A DNA stretch of 64,000 nucleotides from Bugulina stolonifera (taxonomy: Eukaryota > Bryozoa > Gymnolaemata > Cheilostomatida > Bugulidae): the NCBI GenBank assembly GCA_935421135.1, contig OW285187.1, forward strand, positions 24,986,429 to 25,050,428, in the 5' to 3' direction. This document shows, piece after piece, positions 15,001 through 27,527 of this stretch. The notes under the pieces are model-generated. The model worked only from the letters and a program-made list of their open reading frames with translations, ran no database searches and was not told the DNA's origin. A program made the position numbers and the translations under genes. Each line of letters begins with the position of its first letter. The first letter of the stretch is position 1.

Positions 15001-18000
15001 TACTGTTTAAACTGATGGGAGGTTTCTTCTGGGTATTTGAAGGAAAAACAGCTATCATCAAGTAAAGATCGTCAAAGGAGGAAACCAAAGGAGACTGTTG
15101 TTAGTGAACAGGAAAAGGAAAAGTTTGCTGCCTTCGTGGCTATCAAATGTGCTGCTCAAACTGCTGCAGCTCAGCTAGCTTTAGCACAGATTGTTGGAGA
15201 TCTATCTTCCAGCAAGGCAGGTTTGGATCAGAACTCTTGGATGGATGTGCCCCAATTTATGGCACTCGATTTGGTAGGAGACTATGTGATTGGAGAGCAG
15301 AGACATGTTTATAAAGGTTGGTATCTGATGTACAGGTACAGTAGATGTACATGTACATGTAATCTACTGTACATGTACATGCACATGTATAGTAGATGTA
15401 CATGTATAATAAATTTTTCTGCCACATCATTTGATACAAAATTATATCCTACAGAACTCTTGCAACAAACAGGGATTTATGTAAAAGTTCAAACTCTAAA
15501 TACGTTATATAATATTTACAACTTTCTACTGCACTACAATATTCTAAATATAATATTAGCAGCTGCATGTTTGTCAATTATTTTCTTTTCTGATATTTAC
15601 GATCTTTGTAATATATACAGATTGGGTTGAGGAGCAGATGGCACCTCTGGTGGAGAGTATGGAGGCTAAGAAAGTCAGAACTTATGAGGATGTGCTCTGT
15701 GATGCTCAGGAAGAAGTGGCAGATCTCAACTGGATCCACTATCTTGGTACGTCTCCCTATGTATGGATTCATATCGGCCATATTGTTTACACCTTATAAA
15801 CAATATTAATAGCAACACTTGTACATACATATACAGGTAGATATACAATCCACTGTAGCTGTGCTAATAATAGTTTAGCTAATACTGAGTTCAGCCATTC
15901 ATTATGATTGTAAATGCAGGTTACCAGAACATCTTAAGACGAGCTTCCAGTCATTCTAGTCTGACTATACTGCGTACTGACAGTAAGGAAGAGCTGACCA
16001 CTGATCAATACAGTCAGCTATGTGTCAGATACACCCTATATTCTGGCCTCTTTACACAAAGAACTGCTTTGAATCATATATTCTTCTCTGATCATCTACC
16101 AGTAAGTGATACACACTGCATATATAATAGATTCATGTGTTCGTTATCTTACCAACAAAAATTGAATTGGCTATGTTGAGAATATGGATTCATGTGTCCG
16201 ATGTTTCACAATCTTTTTATGTTTCTAAGTATTTTATTGTCCATGTGGTTGACTATCACAACATTTTGGGCATGATTAACCTTGTTATTTTTACTTGCAT
16301 TGTCTTTTGACAATTCTGTTGCAATGAAACAAAATATTTTATACAGAAAACATAATATGGTGTATATTATCTAAGATTTATGTTGACCAATCAAGCAGGC
16401 TTGCTGCAATGTTAAATCATTTCATTAAATTATGTAATGTACATTACAATGTATATTGTATAGTTTTACAAGAACAACTGTGTGGCACCAACCCCTCCAA
16501 GAGCTCTCGATCTCAGCAATCCAGTTGGCCTGAGTGATTCTCAGCAGATGAAAGGAGCATTGGTAAGGGTTATTAGCTGTGACTATGCTGCCAATACAGC
16601 CAGTTTAGGGGCATCACCTAGGAAAAACTTGATCACACAACCACAAAGTTCATCATCTGTAACAGGTAAAATCTACGGTTCATAAAATCTAGATGCTGCA
16701 TAACATTTACACCAGTTAAAATATCATTCATTATATTTTTAATGATTATAAAAAAAGTTGTCTTCTCTTTAATATTAGAATCTAAATTGGTTGTTTCTTT
16801 GCCAACCAATTTCTCATAATTTCTCATAATACATGTTATTTTTCAGCTATCTGAATAATATGTTCATGTGGTGAATCCGTAATATAGTATTATTTGTAGA
16901 ACATGACATATATACTTATACATGTAGATGTCGCAAGAGGTAGCGGAAAACCAGTCTTGGGCAGCTCCAATATGTCTGCTGTAGAACCAATGGCTGTGAT
17001 GCCCGGTGAGAATGAACTGACGTTACAGTGGTACTCCCCAATGTTCCAGCACGAGGAAACTGCGAGCCTACCTAATGGGTATGGTTATACTGCTTGCTGT
17101 GTGATGGCTATATAAAGGTTTGGATGTCTAGTGCTTAGTTGTGGGAGAGATTTTTAACTGGGGTTTTCACACATCATTAACATATCATAGAGGAACTGGA
17201 GTTCTCAAGAATGTTGGGTCAACACAACTTTACTTCACGAGTGGATGAATGTTGATCGTAAGCGGAATGCTAGCGCCTAATTTACTCCCACTATAATTAT
17301 TGTTGATAAAATCACATTGCGTACTTGACATTGGGAACATTGCAGAAGACATACTCTATTTCAGATGTATGATTGTGTGTGTGTGTGTTTGTATGATTAA
17401 TATGCGCTGACAATGTTGATGACGGAGTAAGGAAAGCTGTAATAGTACACTGTCATATTGTGTGGTGATTTGTAGCATGGTACAACTGTTGTTTGCTTTG
17501 GCAAAAAAAGATCCAGCCGATAGAAAGGCCATGAAAACATATGTTGGATTACTTCAAATACCCAGGAACCAGATATTCCAACTCCATGACAAGTATGTAA
17601 TGTACTCTTTTAATTGGTGAATATTATTCTTGTTTTATTTAGTACAAATCATGTACTCTCCTCTCATACACTAGTGCTGTGTAGCGTAACGGTCATACTA
17701 TATATTTTTATTGAAAATGTTGTTTACTATTCTTTAGTCTTATGGATGTGCTACAAAAGGCTGAGATGGCTCTAGTAGACTCTGGGGCTGGAGCTCCTCA
17801 GATGATGAGGAGGGGGCCTTCAATGACTGGCTCATCCGCTGGCTCCAGTGCAGGCAGTAAAGCCAAGGCTAGAGGAGCATCAAGAGCTAAGGCTGTTTCA
17901 CCAAAGCTAAAGAAAGATGAGGCTATTGAGGTATGTGGTGATAAACTGTATGCTATAGCAACCACAGTCACTTTAAGCAATTTTAGAACACAGGCTAAAG

Positions 18001-19765
18001 GTACGAGTATACTGCATGGCTACACACTGTTGTCTCTACACGCATGAGCAATTGAAATATCTATTAGCCTAGTCAGACATAAAACTTCCCAAACTCATTG
18101 TTGATCAGAGTTTAGTGTTATGGATAATGATTGTTGGTGGCCTGAGCAAATGTCTTGAGCATACACTTGGAGTTGTGTCCCTTCAGTAGATTCAAGGATC
18201 AACATTAAACAACATTGTTTTATTTAGTTTCGATACTTTTAGATATCAGTTGACACCTTGCTTCTGTCCGATCAGGTACATCTCGCATGCATATAAATAA
18301 AATAGTTATTTGTTGTCCTTAATGATTGCTTACTTTTGATTACTTTCTCCTATTGGAATGCTTGTCATTCTCATTAGGTTCTTTACTATTAAAACTATAT
18401 ATATATTTTGGAGTTACCCAACCTTTTCTTCTGTTGTTGTTGTTACAGTTACAATACCATGCAATCAATGTAATTGTTTTCATGTGTCTTCTGTCCTCTT
18501 TTACCTCGCGTTCTTTTTTTACAATGTTTAAGAAAAGATATTTGCTTTAGTTGTACATCTAAATGTCATTATGTTGTAGTTTTTATAATTATATAATATG
18601 TTATAAATGTAAATGTACATGTACCATTCTGGGACCATATTCCATCACTACTGTTCATGTCTATTATGCGTGCTGCATTGTGGTTTGAGTAAAAACTGTT
18701 GTACTTTGGGTGAATTAGTTGTCTATATACATTGTACACGTGCATCGTTTCTGTTTGACTTTGAGGCATGCTGGATAGTAGGTGGTCTTTTTGGTGATGG
18801 TTAATTATACTTGCATGTGTAACATGTTGTATGATGGAATACCAAATCACTACGCTATTTACCTATTACCATATTCTTCATTTCTACCAAATAATCATCA
18901 CATACAAATCTTACAGGGTACTATGCGCCAGTGTATGAATGACGTATACAAGTTATTTGGACTCGAATGGCCTCCTTTACAAACAGAAGTCGAGTCTGGT
19001 GACCCTGACTTGACCTCATCTGCTACTAATGCGACGGCTCTAGAAAACAAACCTTCTACACCTAAACTAGACCAGTCTAGAACAGATATCAGTAAAGATA
19101 AGCTTGAAAAAACATCGGATAGTTCCGTAGAAGAAGTGAAAGTATGTTGTTATGTTATGTTATGCTGTGTGTTACATAATATGAGTGAATTATATTATAT
19201 ACGTACATTGTACATGTATAATATGGCATGCATATATTTTTTTTTTATTTAATTTGAAAGAGCACTCAACATTCATATGGTGACCTATCAATGTACATGT
19301 ATGACATATAATTATATTATATTAAACGTGTACATGTACATACAAGTATACATGTACGTGTATCATGTATTATATAATACATGTATATATACATGTAGAT
19401 ATACAATCATGTACATTTATGTTATATTATATTATATACCTACATGTGTATATACTCGTACTATTAGGCAAATGACGGCTAGAAACACCAAATATATTAT
19501 GTTTACCAGCCACACATTCACATGACTACCAAACTACAATTTTTATGTGTTTGTATTGATTTGACTCTATATGATTGCATCGTCAATGGATATAGTCTGT
19601 TTCTAACCTAAAGCAAAATTGTGTTTACAGATTCCATTTGAGATAACACGGGGAAGTATAAAATCTTTGGAAAAGATATTCAATCCTCTCTATGGTCACA
19701 CAATGACTCATAGCAAATTGCTTACCTGGCTAATCAAGGCTATCCCATATCCTAGAACCAACTAG
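80..19765 (+). CDS. CFAP54: CFAP54-like ciliary central-pair protein, C-terminal two-thirds (5' part off window)
   Basis: Exons read by eye: 80-272, 1493-1663, 2008-2105, 2335-2561, 2849-3030, 3268-3501, 3591-3826, 3960-4225, 5263-5418, 5604-5798, 6058-6386, 6653-6853, 7025-7288, 7462-7610, 7921-8067, 8446-8612, 9119-9334, 9791-9974, 10231-10257, 11215-11405, 11627-11802, 12220-12402, 12614-12792, 13012-13248, 13488-13707, 13870-13944, 15043-15316, 15621-15746, 15920-16101, 16464-16665, 16928-17078, 17476-17592, 17738-17930, 18917-19141, 19631-19765 (TAG). All 34 junctions are GT-AG and in phase, giving about 2168 residues; the first exon begins mid-codon. The protein is a helical, TPR-like scaffold with no catalytic motif. 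The best family match is the stretch 6058-7288 (GNLQYHNGNLRSAYKWWCEA; LPGIDLLSDHFRAD; LTLYQYFTTYICRDLQRA), typical of CFAP54, a roughly 3100-residue component of the C1d projection of the axonemal central pair. Low-complexity, charged or Ser/Pro linkers lie in 2335-3030, 8446-9334 and 17738-17930. A poly(A) signal AATAAA lies at 20039-20044. CFAP46, another large C1d protein, is the main alternative. Family assignment is from memory. Confidence 0.82.
273..1492 (+). other. Long CFAP54 intron, no gene seen
   Basis: This 1.2 kb intron is AT-rich with several ACATGTA-type palindromes, for example around 930-960 and 1345. I see no second gene, RNA gene or clear transposon in it. Short open frames on the + strand carry no recognisable protein. 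Confidence 0.7.
2098..2245 (+). repeat. Tandem 49-50 bp repeat spanning a splice donor (3 copies)
   Basis: There are three head-to-tail copies at 2098-2147, 2148-2196 and 2197-2245, differing at only a few bases. The unit begins with the last 8 bases of the CFAP54 exon ending at 2105, includes the donor AG|GTATA, and ends in CACAG. Each added copy therefore carries its own donor-like site and an acceptor-like end. Confidence 0.9.
4226..5262 (+). other. Long CFAP54 intron with a short tandem repeat
   Basis: This 1.0 kb AT-rich intron has about three imperfect 16-bp copies resembling CCCTTGCATAACATAC near 4900-4946. Nothing else in it is recognisable. Confidence 0.6.
10231..10257 (+). other. 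CFAP54: 27-nt microexon of the CFAP54-like gene
   Basis: The exon ending at 9974 leaves phase 2 and the next clear exon at 11215 also needs phase 2. Between them, an acceptor (GATTACAG) and donor (GTAAGT) bracket 27 nt that add nine residues (MRQWRDVSA after a split Ser) and keep the phase. It cannot be proved by frame alone, since skipping it is also in phase. Confidence 0.6.
13268..13387 (+). repeat. 24-bp minisatellite, 5 copies
   Basis: Five near-identical 24-bp units of the form TATTATAACAGTNTGTAATA plus GTAA stand in tandem just after a CFAP54 donor site at 13249. The array reads as an open frame, but it is intronic: the flanking exons join in phase without it. Confidence 0.9.
13945..15042 (+). 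other. Long CFAP54 intron, no gene seen
   Basis: This 1.1 kb intron lies between in-phase exons 13870-13944 and 15043-15316. It is AT-rich, with scattered TACATGTA-like words and no recognised element. Confidence 0.6.
17931..18916 (+). other. Long CFAP54 intron, no gene seen
   Basis: This is a 1.0 kb intron between two phase-0 exon boundaries. Small open frames on both strands show no family signature. Confidence 0.6.
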
Positions 19766-20038
19766 CTATTGGTAGAATCTTTTTGCACCTCATTATTTCA
19801 TATTAAGTTGGTAAATGCTGACTTTATTTCGTTTTGTCTATTATATTGTCATACAAAATTGTGGTACAGTGTTGAGTATCTAATACTATTTATTTGATTA
19901 TTTCTTTATGTACTTATTTATTGTTATAAATATTCAGAAGGTACTGTGTTTTAATATGCATGTAGACATGAAAACATGTTAGGCAGTTATTAGGCGTTTT
20001 AAGCAGCTATGACTGCACTAATATCCTTATTATACTCA

Positions 20039-20044
20039 AATAAA
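20039..20044 (+). terminator. Poly(A) signal candidate for the CFAP54-like gene
   Basis: AATAAA lies about 275 nt after the CFAP54 stop codon at 19763-19765, before the transposon nest begins. Confidence 0.5.
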
Positions 20045-20559
20045 TATAAATTGTAGCACAATTTCAGAGATCTTTGAATATATAAATGTTAAATAGTAAA
20101 GGTAACTTGGGAGGTATTGTATTACACTAGCTGCTGGTGTTAGGTTGGTGGTATTTATTTTGCAATTTCTATGGTTGTATCAAATAGCTGTTGGGTTGGG
20201 CTGTTGGATCGGCAGTTATTTTTCGGAACCACATGTTTTTTGTAGCTTTAAATGCATAGTTGTCATCAATACAACATTTTGCTCCCATTGGAGTTCAGGA
20301 GTTGGAGCTCATATTTCTTTTAGTTACATTGTATGACTAATGAACCAATGCTGAAAGTACGACGAGAGTTGCATTCTCTTGTTCATGGCAAGTATGACTG
20401 TGCGATTGGAGTTGTACTCACATAAAAGTTAATTTTCGTACAATATCGAAATGATATCTCCAGCAGTGTGTAATTGATATCATAGCATTTTGCTACTGTA
20501 TCATCAAATGTAATTTTAAGCATGGAAAGTCATAAAATTCTGTTCTAGTAGCTTCTAGC

Positions 20560-20594
20560 CAAAGTGGTACAATAACCATTATTGTACCACTTTG
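20560..20594. repeat. Perfect 16-bp hairpin near the CFAP54 3' end
   Basis: CAAAGTGGTACAATAA at 20560-20575 is followed after 3 bases by its exact reverse complement at 20579-20594. It lies downstream of the candidate poly(A) signal. Its function is unknown. Confidence 0.7.
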
Positions 20595-21171
20595 CTTCTA
20601 GCAAAGTCAAATAAATGTATATAAAAATAATAAATACTGTAAAAACAATGACATAACTATACTATAATACTAGAGATGTGTGCAAGTTTTATTTTGGAAA
20701 CTCAAGTTTCCATGGCCAACTCTTAGTTGTGACTCTTCAAGTCAATTCTTTCAGTGACAGATCAAAACTTTCAAGTTTGAGGTTAAGAGTTAAATATTTA
20801 CATGTTCCCAGAAACTCAAGTTTTTGTCAAGTTATCCAAGTTAACTACCAGCAAGTTTCAATTCAATTCTTTTCTTGTTTAACTCGAGTCTTTTTATAGA
20901 GTTATTGGGTTATTATTATTATAATTATTTAGCTTATGGTGAAATGGTGTTAGAAACTCAAATTTCAAAGCAAAATGTCACAGTTGTAGTGCAAAATGTG
21001 TTATAATTGTGGTTGTGGTTGGTGGTTATAACTGTGGTTATTTCTATTCATTACAATTCACAGCTGCCCAATGAAAACTCGAGTTATTGAATAATGTATT
21101 TTTAGCAAGGAATTTATCTTTGAGCAGTCAGAGACTTGTTTCAAATCTATGAAAATGCCAGTCCCTGACTG

Positions 21172-21252
21172 GGGTTTGAACCCGGGGCCTCTACGGCACC
21201 TAATCGCCTAGCACAGTGAACAGAACATGCTACCAATACACCAGCTAAGCAA
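21172..21252 (-). repeat. tRNA-like segment (possible SINE head) on the minus strand
   Basis: Read on the minus strand, TTAGCTGGTGTATTGGTAG resembles a Pol III A box and GGTTCAAACCC a B box, about 60 bases apart, as in a tRNA gene. The outer bases do not pair into an acceptor stem, so it is not a functional tRNA by eye. It may be the head of a tRNA-derived SINE. Confidence 0.4.
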
Positions 21253-22380
21253 CCTTAAAAAGGAGGCTTCACTGATGAGCAGTAAACATGCTCTGAGCGA
21301 ACTGCACGCGAGGGCAGAGCTGGGTCCAAGTCATAGATTTGACTTGCCAAGTCAAGTCACAAGTCGACTTGACTTGACTTTGACTTGGCATCAATGTGAC
21401 TTGACTTGACTTGACTTGGACACATAAATGACTTGTGATTTTGACTTGGGTTCTGCCAAGTCAATCGGGTAAATAAAAATTTTGTACAGTGTGTAGCCAA
21501 CAAAAAAGATCTCAATTGCCTACCTATTTATCATTTTTACTAGATCAGTGCTACTAGCGGAACTCAGAGTATATCAAGGTTAGCTATGAGGGTACACAAC
21601 TCAGGCAATATCTAGGCTGTGTGTACGTGAGACTACACAATGCATAGTCACAAGTACACACAGTGCAAGTATTGTAAGTGTAGCATAGGTGTGGTGTAAG
21701 TAGTGAATACTATGTACAGTGCAGTAATTACTAGAGTTAAATTGCAGGACTGGCCATAGGACATTCTGTGCTATACCATGTGCTGTTTATATGCTATGTA
21801 ACACTGTATTACCATTACAATATACAGTATATAATACTATATGACCAGTCTCGACCGTAGTGCCAATAATACTACTTATATAGACTAGTTCTTTACAGGG
21901 CCGTAACTTTAGGGGCGGCAGAGCGGCACGGCCGCCCCAAAATCTCAAAATAAAGTGGGCCAAAAAGGATGTTTTTGGCTTCAGGGGTGTCCTATCTACC
22001 ACGGCAAACAGTTCCCCAAGCGAGTGTTATCGTTACTACGTGTTGTTAAGGATATAGCGTAAACTATCATTAATTTGCCACGCTACTTTTTTCCTCAAAC
22101 CAATCAAATCGCCTGATATTGATAATCCGCCAATCAAGCTTCTCTATTAAGCTTATAGCCTCAGATACCTCTAGCTGTTTATAATCTAAGTGTACATATC
22201 GTTGAATAGAGGCAAGACGGTTGTAAAGATTGTGTCAATCCCAGTCTACTACATCACTTGGAATTTTCCAACGATTCTCAATGAGCGCATGATTAAATTT
22301 GCTACTACTTACATTGCTACTACTACTTATGTAGGCCTAGTTACTATTCTTTACATATTACTACTTAACAACCTTAATCC

Positions 22381-25300
22381 ATGGCTTCCAACAACAAAAA
22401 GGACAGGTAGGCTTTCAATTGTATTGTTGGTATATGAGCTGGGCTGAAGGCTAAGTTCTGTGACTATATGAAAGAAATTTTGACATTAACAATCCGATGA
22501 CAAAATTATTATTAAATAATAATTTTGTCATCGTTAATGTCATAGTTATAAATTTTATAATCTTGCTAATGCTAAAACTTCATTCATATAGCCACCGAAT
22601 CTAATTAATAACATTATTATCAATTAAACATTATTTTTTAAAAAATATTTAATTAAAACTTCTATCCTTGTTAGTTTACCAAAATATTTCTTAAAATGAA
22701 AATACAAAATCCTTTGTGCTTGTTGTTAGTAAACTTACCTTTGTATTGTCATTTGAGAGCTGTCTAATTTTTGTTCATAATAACAATATTATGATAATAT
22801 TGTCCTGTTCCAATGACATAATTTATATGAGTATTCTGGTCAGCAGTTTAAGTAGACAGTCACTACCAATGATATTAGGTTTAGTTAATAGTTGAAAGAA
22901 TATGAGTCTAGTAGTTGAACTGTAGTGACAAGTAACTATGATTTAGCTAAGGGGTTAACACCCCACTATTCTCCTTGTACAAGTGCTTATGACCTGTCAT
23001 GCATATTTGTTATCTTTTCTATGTTCCTAGCTCTGGTGTTGATCAGCAGTGTAATCAGGTAACTTCAAAGAATTACAGTAACACTACTTTCAATGCTGTT
23101 CTGGCATGGTTTGACTGTTGCATGTTGTTCTGCTCAACTCTTCTTCTATTTTTGCCTGGTAATGCAAGGTTGTGGACCCTAGATCAGTAGTGCAATAACT
23201 GGTAGACCAGTAGTAGTAGACCAACCACATGAAACTACTAGTATGCTCTCTTTAGAAATCTTTTGTACAGTTGTTTCTTGAGGGGCCACATAAAAGTGTT
23301 ATTTTGAAACAAGTTCAGATAATGTATACTAGGCTAAGCATATTTTTGTTCTTTATGATTTAGTCAAACTTGTGTTGAATTGGCATTTATTACAGGATCA
23401 GGATTGTAACAAGATTTTCATCGATTTGGAGGATGATGATGATGAAGAGCTATGTGGAGAGTCGACACAGGAAAAGACCCAGAGTAGCCAAACAGCTTCA
23501 AGCACTCGAAAGGAAATTTTCAATCACAGTAAGATTTGAAATATAAGTTTAAAATCGAAAACTACCCTTCCCCTTGTAATTGTTTTGTATAAAGGGAATA
23601 AGCTACTAAGGAATTCATGCTGGCCTAATAACTAGGTTCTGCATTTTCTACATGCTTCAATATTTATTCCTATATCATTATGAACAAACTTTCTGTTCAT
23701 AAAAGCTCTATCTGTTATTATTATTATACTATTACTCAGTTCTCCAATGCATCCCACCAAAGACGTTCAAGTTCCCCAAGCGTGGCTTTAGTAATACCGT
23801 GTTTAAGATGAGAGATTGCCAGCATTCCTGGTTTGATGAATTTCCGTGGCTGCAATACGATCTTGAAAAGGACTTCGTTCTTTGCTACATTTGTACAGTA
23901 GCCTCAAGAACAGGTACTCAGTATAAAACTTTATCTCATGTTTTAGTATTAACTTCATGTCAAGGAACTACGGACAACAGCGTAAGCAGATGGACTAGTA
24001 AAAAACTTTTTTCAGATCTACATCGCTTAACATTCTGCTGGGAAACTCAAAAAAAAAGATACGTGGCATGAACTATTTTGGTACGCCAACTTATAAGATT
24101 ACATAATTATGTTTCAATATGAGAAATTAAGGACATTGTCTATATTTCTTTTGGCCATGAATTATTGAATGAGAGATGCTATGTTTACAGGTAGACTAAA
24201 GCCAAAGGTTAAAACTTTTATTGATGATGGATTTTCTTATTGGAACGATGGGAAACGGAAGTTAGAGCAGCATGGACAATCAGGATGTCATAGCGATACA
24301 GTTACCGCCTTATATGGGAGCAAAAGTCAACCAAAGATCAGTACTGCACTGAACAAATCCTTAGTTTCTACACAGAGGAACAACAATGAGATGCTCGAGC
24401 ATGTAGTTCGAGCTCTAATATTCCTGACTAAGCAGAATCTTCCACTCAGAGGAACGTACAAAGTGGACAAAATGTTCTGTGAGCCAGACTCAAATTTTAG
24501 TCAGGTATGAGCATGCAATAGATCTGCTGTGGTAGTTTGGTTAGTGAAACAGTTTCAGGCTTTCAACCATTGTGAGAGATTGTTGTAAACAGCATGGTCC
24601 ATTTGTACAGATGTCAGTAACTATGTCATTTTATTCTGTGACACAACTATTAGAGTCGTTGATCTGTTGTCGTAGCATTTCCAAGCAGTACAAATATTGT
24701 TCATGTTATAGTTATTGTTGCACACGGGGCACTACAACACAGCAATTACTGAGTTGCTCAAGAAGAAGCAGTCCTTCACGTCTCCAGCTATCCAAAACAA
24801 ACTTATCTCAATAATGAGTAATCTTATAGTGGAAGACATCGCTACCCGGGTCAATCATGCCAACTACTATTGTATAATGGTAGATGAAACGACCGATATA
24901 TCTAACAAAGAGCAGATGGTGCTATGTCTGAGGTTGGTTTTCAATTAATAATGTCTCTTGGTTGCTTTAGAATTCTTGCCAATTATTTATACTTTTATAT
25001 TGTGATGTTTAGAGAAATGTTAATATCATTATATTGTTATCTGTTAGTGTTACGCACTGAGGTTTCTTGGAATGACTAAATTTGCTGCATTATTTTGACA
25101 GCTGCTGCGAAAAATTCATAAAGATAGGCCTACATGTACGTGTAATTAAAATGTTAGGTTTGGCCATTTTGTATATAAATAATGTATTTTCAAGCAATGT
25201 CGAAATGTTTAAGCAAAATTGAAATGCTCTTGCATATTACTAATTGAAACCATCAAAAGATGACCAGATTTTTGTTTCAGATATGTTGACAAGGATCTTG

Positions 25301-27140
25301 TGGTCAAAGAAGACTATATATCACTTTCGTATATTCCAAATACTAGTGCAGAGACTCTGTACCAGCATGTTTCCTCAGAGCTCTACAGATTGGGAATTCC
25401 ACTTAAAAACTGTAGAGGTAAGCTTTTTGTTGTGCCAGTTAATCTTCGTACCTGCAAGGTGGATTTATTTATCTTTCCAAGTCTTTTCCCACTTGAATGA
25501 TTGACTAATATATAGTACTGTGCCTCGAAACTGGCTGGTGCTTCTATATGTGTCTTGGCCGTGCACTGTAACCGTATCTAAAACATGATATTTCTATGAC
25601 TATCTTTGCATTCAAATATTTTTTTAACATTTAGGACAATGCTATGATGGTGCAGCAGCAATGAGTGGTGCCAAAAATGGGTTGAAGACTCGAATACAGG
25701 AGAAAAACAAGCTGGCCATATACATACATTGTTATGGCCATGCTTTGAATCTAGCTGTTCAAGATGTGGTAAAACTAATACCACAAGTGAAAGATCTACT
25801 TGATACTACCTACGAAGTTACAAAACTTGTCAAACAGTCTCCAAAGCGAGAAGCTCTTCTTGCCCATATCAAGTCAGAAGTAAAAAGCTCAAGTTCTGGG
25901 ATACGAACATTATGCCCAACCAGGTGAGCATCTTTTCTTGTTTCTTGTAGAATATAGATGTCAATGTAGATGTAATCACATTTAGTGACAACTTTGATAA
26001 AGTAGTTAACTTTTTGAGAAATCAGAAAATGCAAAACGCAACCTGAAAGTTACACAACTTAACATGTGATCTATAAACACCACTGCCATTGTTACCATGT
26101 AGGTGGACTGTTAGAGCTGATTGTTTGAAGTCCATAATTGAGAACTATGATGAGCTGATGACACTGTGGCAGGAGAGCCTTGATAGTGGAGTTTCCGACA
26201 CAGAAATGAAGGCTCGTGTTATCGGTGTGCAGAGTATGATGGGACGGTTCGATTATGTCATCAGTGAGTAGCATAGCATTAACATATCCTTCTGCCAGTA
26301 TCATATGTACAGACCTAGCTGACCTATCTGCGTGGTCATAATCATGGTACACATGTGATGAATTGGAGACAACTGCATGTATATTTTCTAACTGATGCTA
26401 AAACATTTTTACCTTACCGTATGTATATATTGCAGCACTCTTTATAAGTGACTCCGTTTTGAGGGTGACAGACAACCTATCTAAAGCTCTACAAGGAGCT
26501 ACACGCTCAGCAAGTGATGGCCAGGTAATGGCACGCGACACTGTTAAGCATCTCAAGGCTCTCAGACTGCAGATACAGCTCACCAGCCAACGTCTGTTAG
26601 GGAGCTCTACCGACAGGTTTATTACCAAATAGCGACAGTGCAATATCTGCCATCGAAAACAGATTTAACCAGCCCGGCTTGGTAACCTACTCTACTTTTG
26701 AGCAGGTACTGCTACAAGCCTGTCAGGGTGAGCAGTATTTCCATTTGATCACTCCTAGCATTATCCAGAACTATTCAGATGATATTGCTTTTAGAGACGT
26801 GTTCACTGAACTTTCAATGCTAAAATCGTTCTCCCCTACTGAGTTACACAGTGTTGCCTCATTTGTATCCTGGTTTGCCTCCACCCTATCCCGTAATTTG
26901 TTTCCTCAGACAACCACACTTCTCCAACTTCTGCTGCTATTACCAGCAACTAATGCTGTTTCTGAGAGATCGTTCTCCACTCTCAGACGTGTTAAGACAT
27001 ACATGAGGTCGACTATGAACCAAGAGCGATTGAATGCCCTCATGACTCTGCATATCTATAATCTTAAGACAGCTATTATAGACCCTCAGTTATCAACAGA
27101 TTGGTGGATGCCAAACCTGGCAGGAGTGAGCGATTCATAA
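22381..27140 (+). pseudogene. hAT transposase with TTF-type zinc finger and DUF4371, probably disabled
   Basis: Exons read by eye: 22381-22406 (ATG in good context), 23031-23058, 23396-23528, 23740-23913, 24191-24504, 24712-24932, 25281-25417, 25635-25923, 26103-26263, then 26436 onward. These junctions are in phase. An acidic N-terminus is followed by a TTF-type zinc-finger region (WFDEFPWLQYDLEKD, then CYIC). The RNase H-like core follows: VDETTDISN, CYDGAAAMSG, HCYGHALNLAV and CPTRW, the last split by an intron. The hAT dimerisation region ends the protein (NAVSERSFSTLRRVKTYMRS). The frame reaches a stop at 26630-26632, and the C-terminal part (to 27140) lies in a different frame. The linker between them also looks shorter than usual for the family. 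A frameshift, possibly with a deletion, near 26610-26640 is the simplest reading. It may be an inactive copy. Confidence 0.82.
22480..22545. repeat. AT-rich hairpin upstream of the transposase exons
   Basis: GATGACAAAATTATTATT is followed by its inverse, and TGACATTAAC/GTTAATGTCA extends the stem with a 5-base bulge on one side. It lies in the first intron of the transposase gene. Confidence 0.6.
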
Positions 27141-27527
27141 AAATGTAAGCTTTAGCCTAAACAGTTTCTCTTTATTCAGTTCAAACAATATTACGCTTTA
27201 AGTAGTTTTCTTATTCTATGTTTGTGACACATACACCACTGCTTTTTTAGATGATTTTAAGATAGTACAGATAAAATAAATCTTTGTTTAGTAGCAATCA
27301 CCAGTTTTGTTTTCTTTGCTTCATGAAGATAATAGGTTTGTATTTTCTAGATGCTCATGCTCTGATAATTCAAAGGTATCACAGCATAAAACGTTGACTG
27401 TTCTAGTGTGTGCAATTTTGCTTTACCTAGTTATACGCACTTGAAACAATTATTTTGAGCAGTAAATTTACACCTCAAACGTCTAAAATTACATATTTAG
27501 ATAGTAATTTTCGCATATTTTTCTGAG

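Larger units (their letters stand above)
19766..20662. other. Intergenic, CFAP54 3' side
   Basis: AT-rich sequence between the CFAP54 stop codon and the transposon nest. It holds the candidate poly(A) signal and one 16-bp hairpin. No gene is seen. Confidence 0.7.

Noticed and set aside
16563..16568. GTAAGG as a donor ending the CFAP54 exon at 16562
   Set aside because: That exon would end in phase 0, but the next exon at 16928 needs phase 1. Continuing to the donor at 16666 gives the right phase and a plausible protein.
21172..21252. Functional tRNA gene on the minus strand
   Set aside because: A and B boxes are visible, but the 5' and 3' ends do not pair as an acceptor stem, and the segment sits in a repeat.
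26679..27140. The C-terminal transposase frame as a separate host gene
   Set aside because: It has no start context or promoter of its own, directly follows the rest of the transposase, and contains only the hAT dimerisation region.
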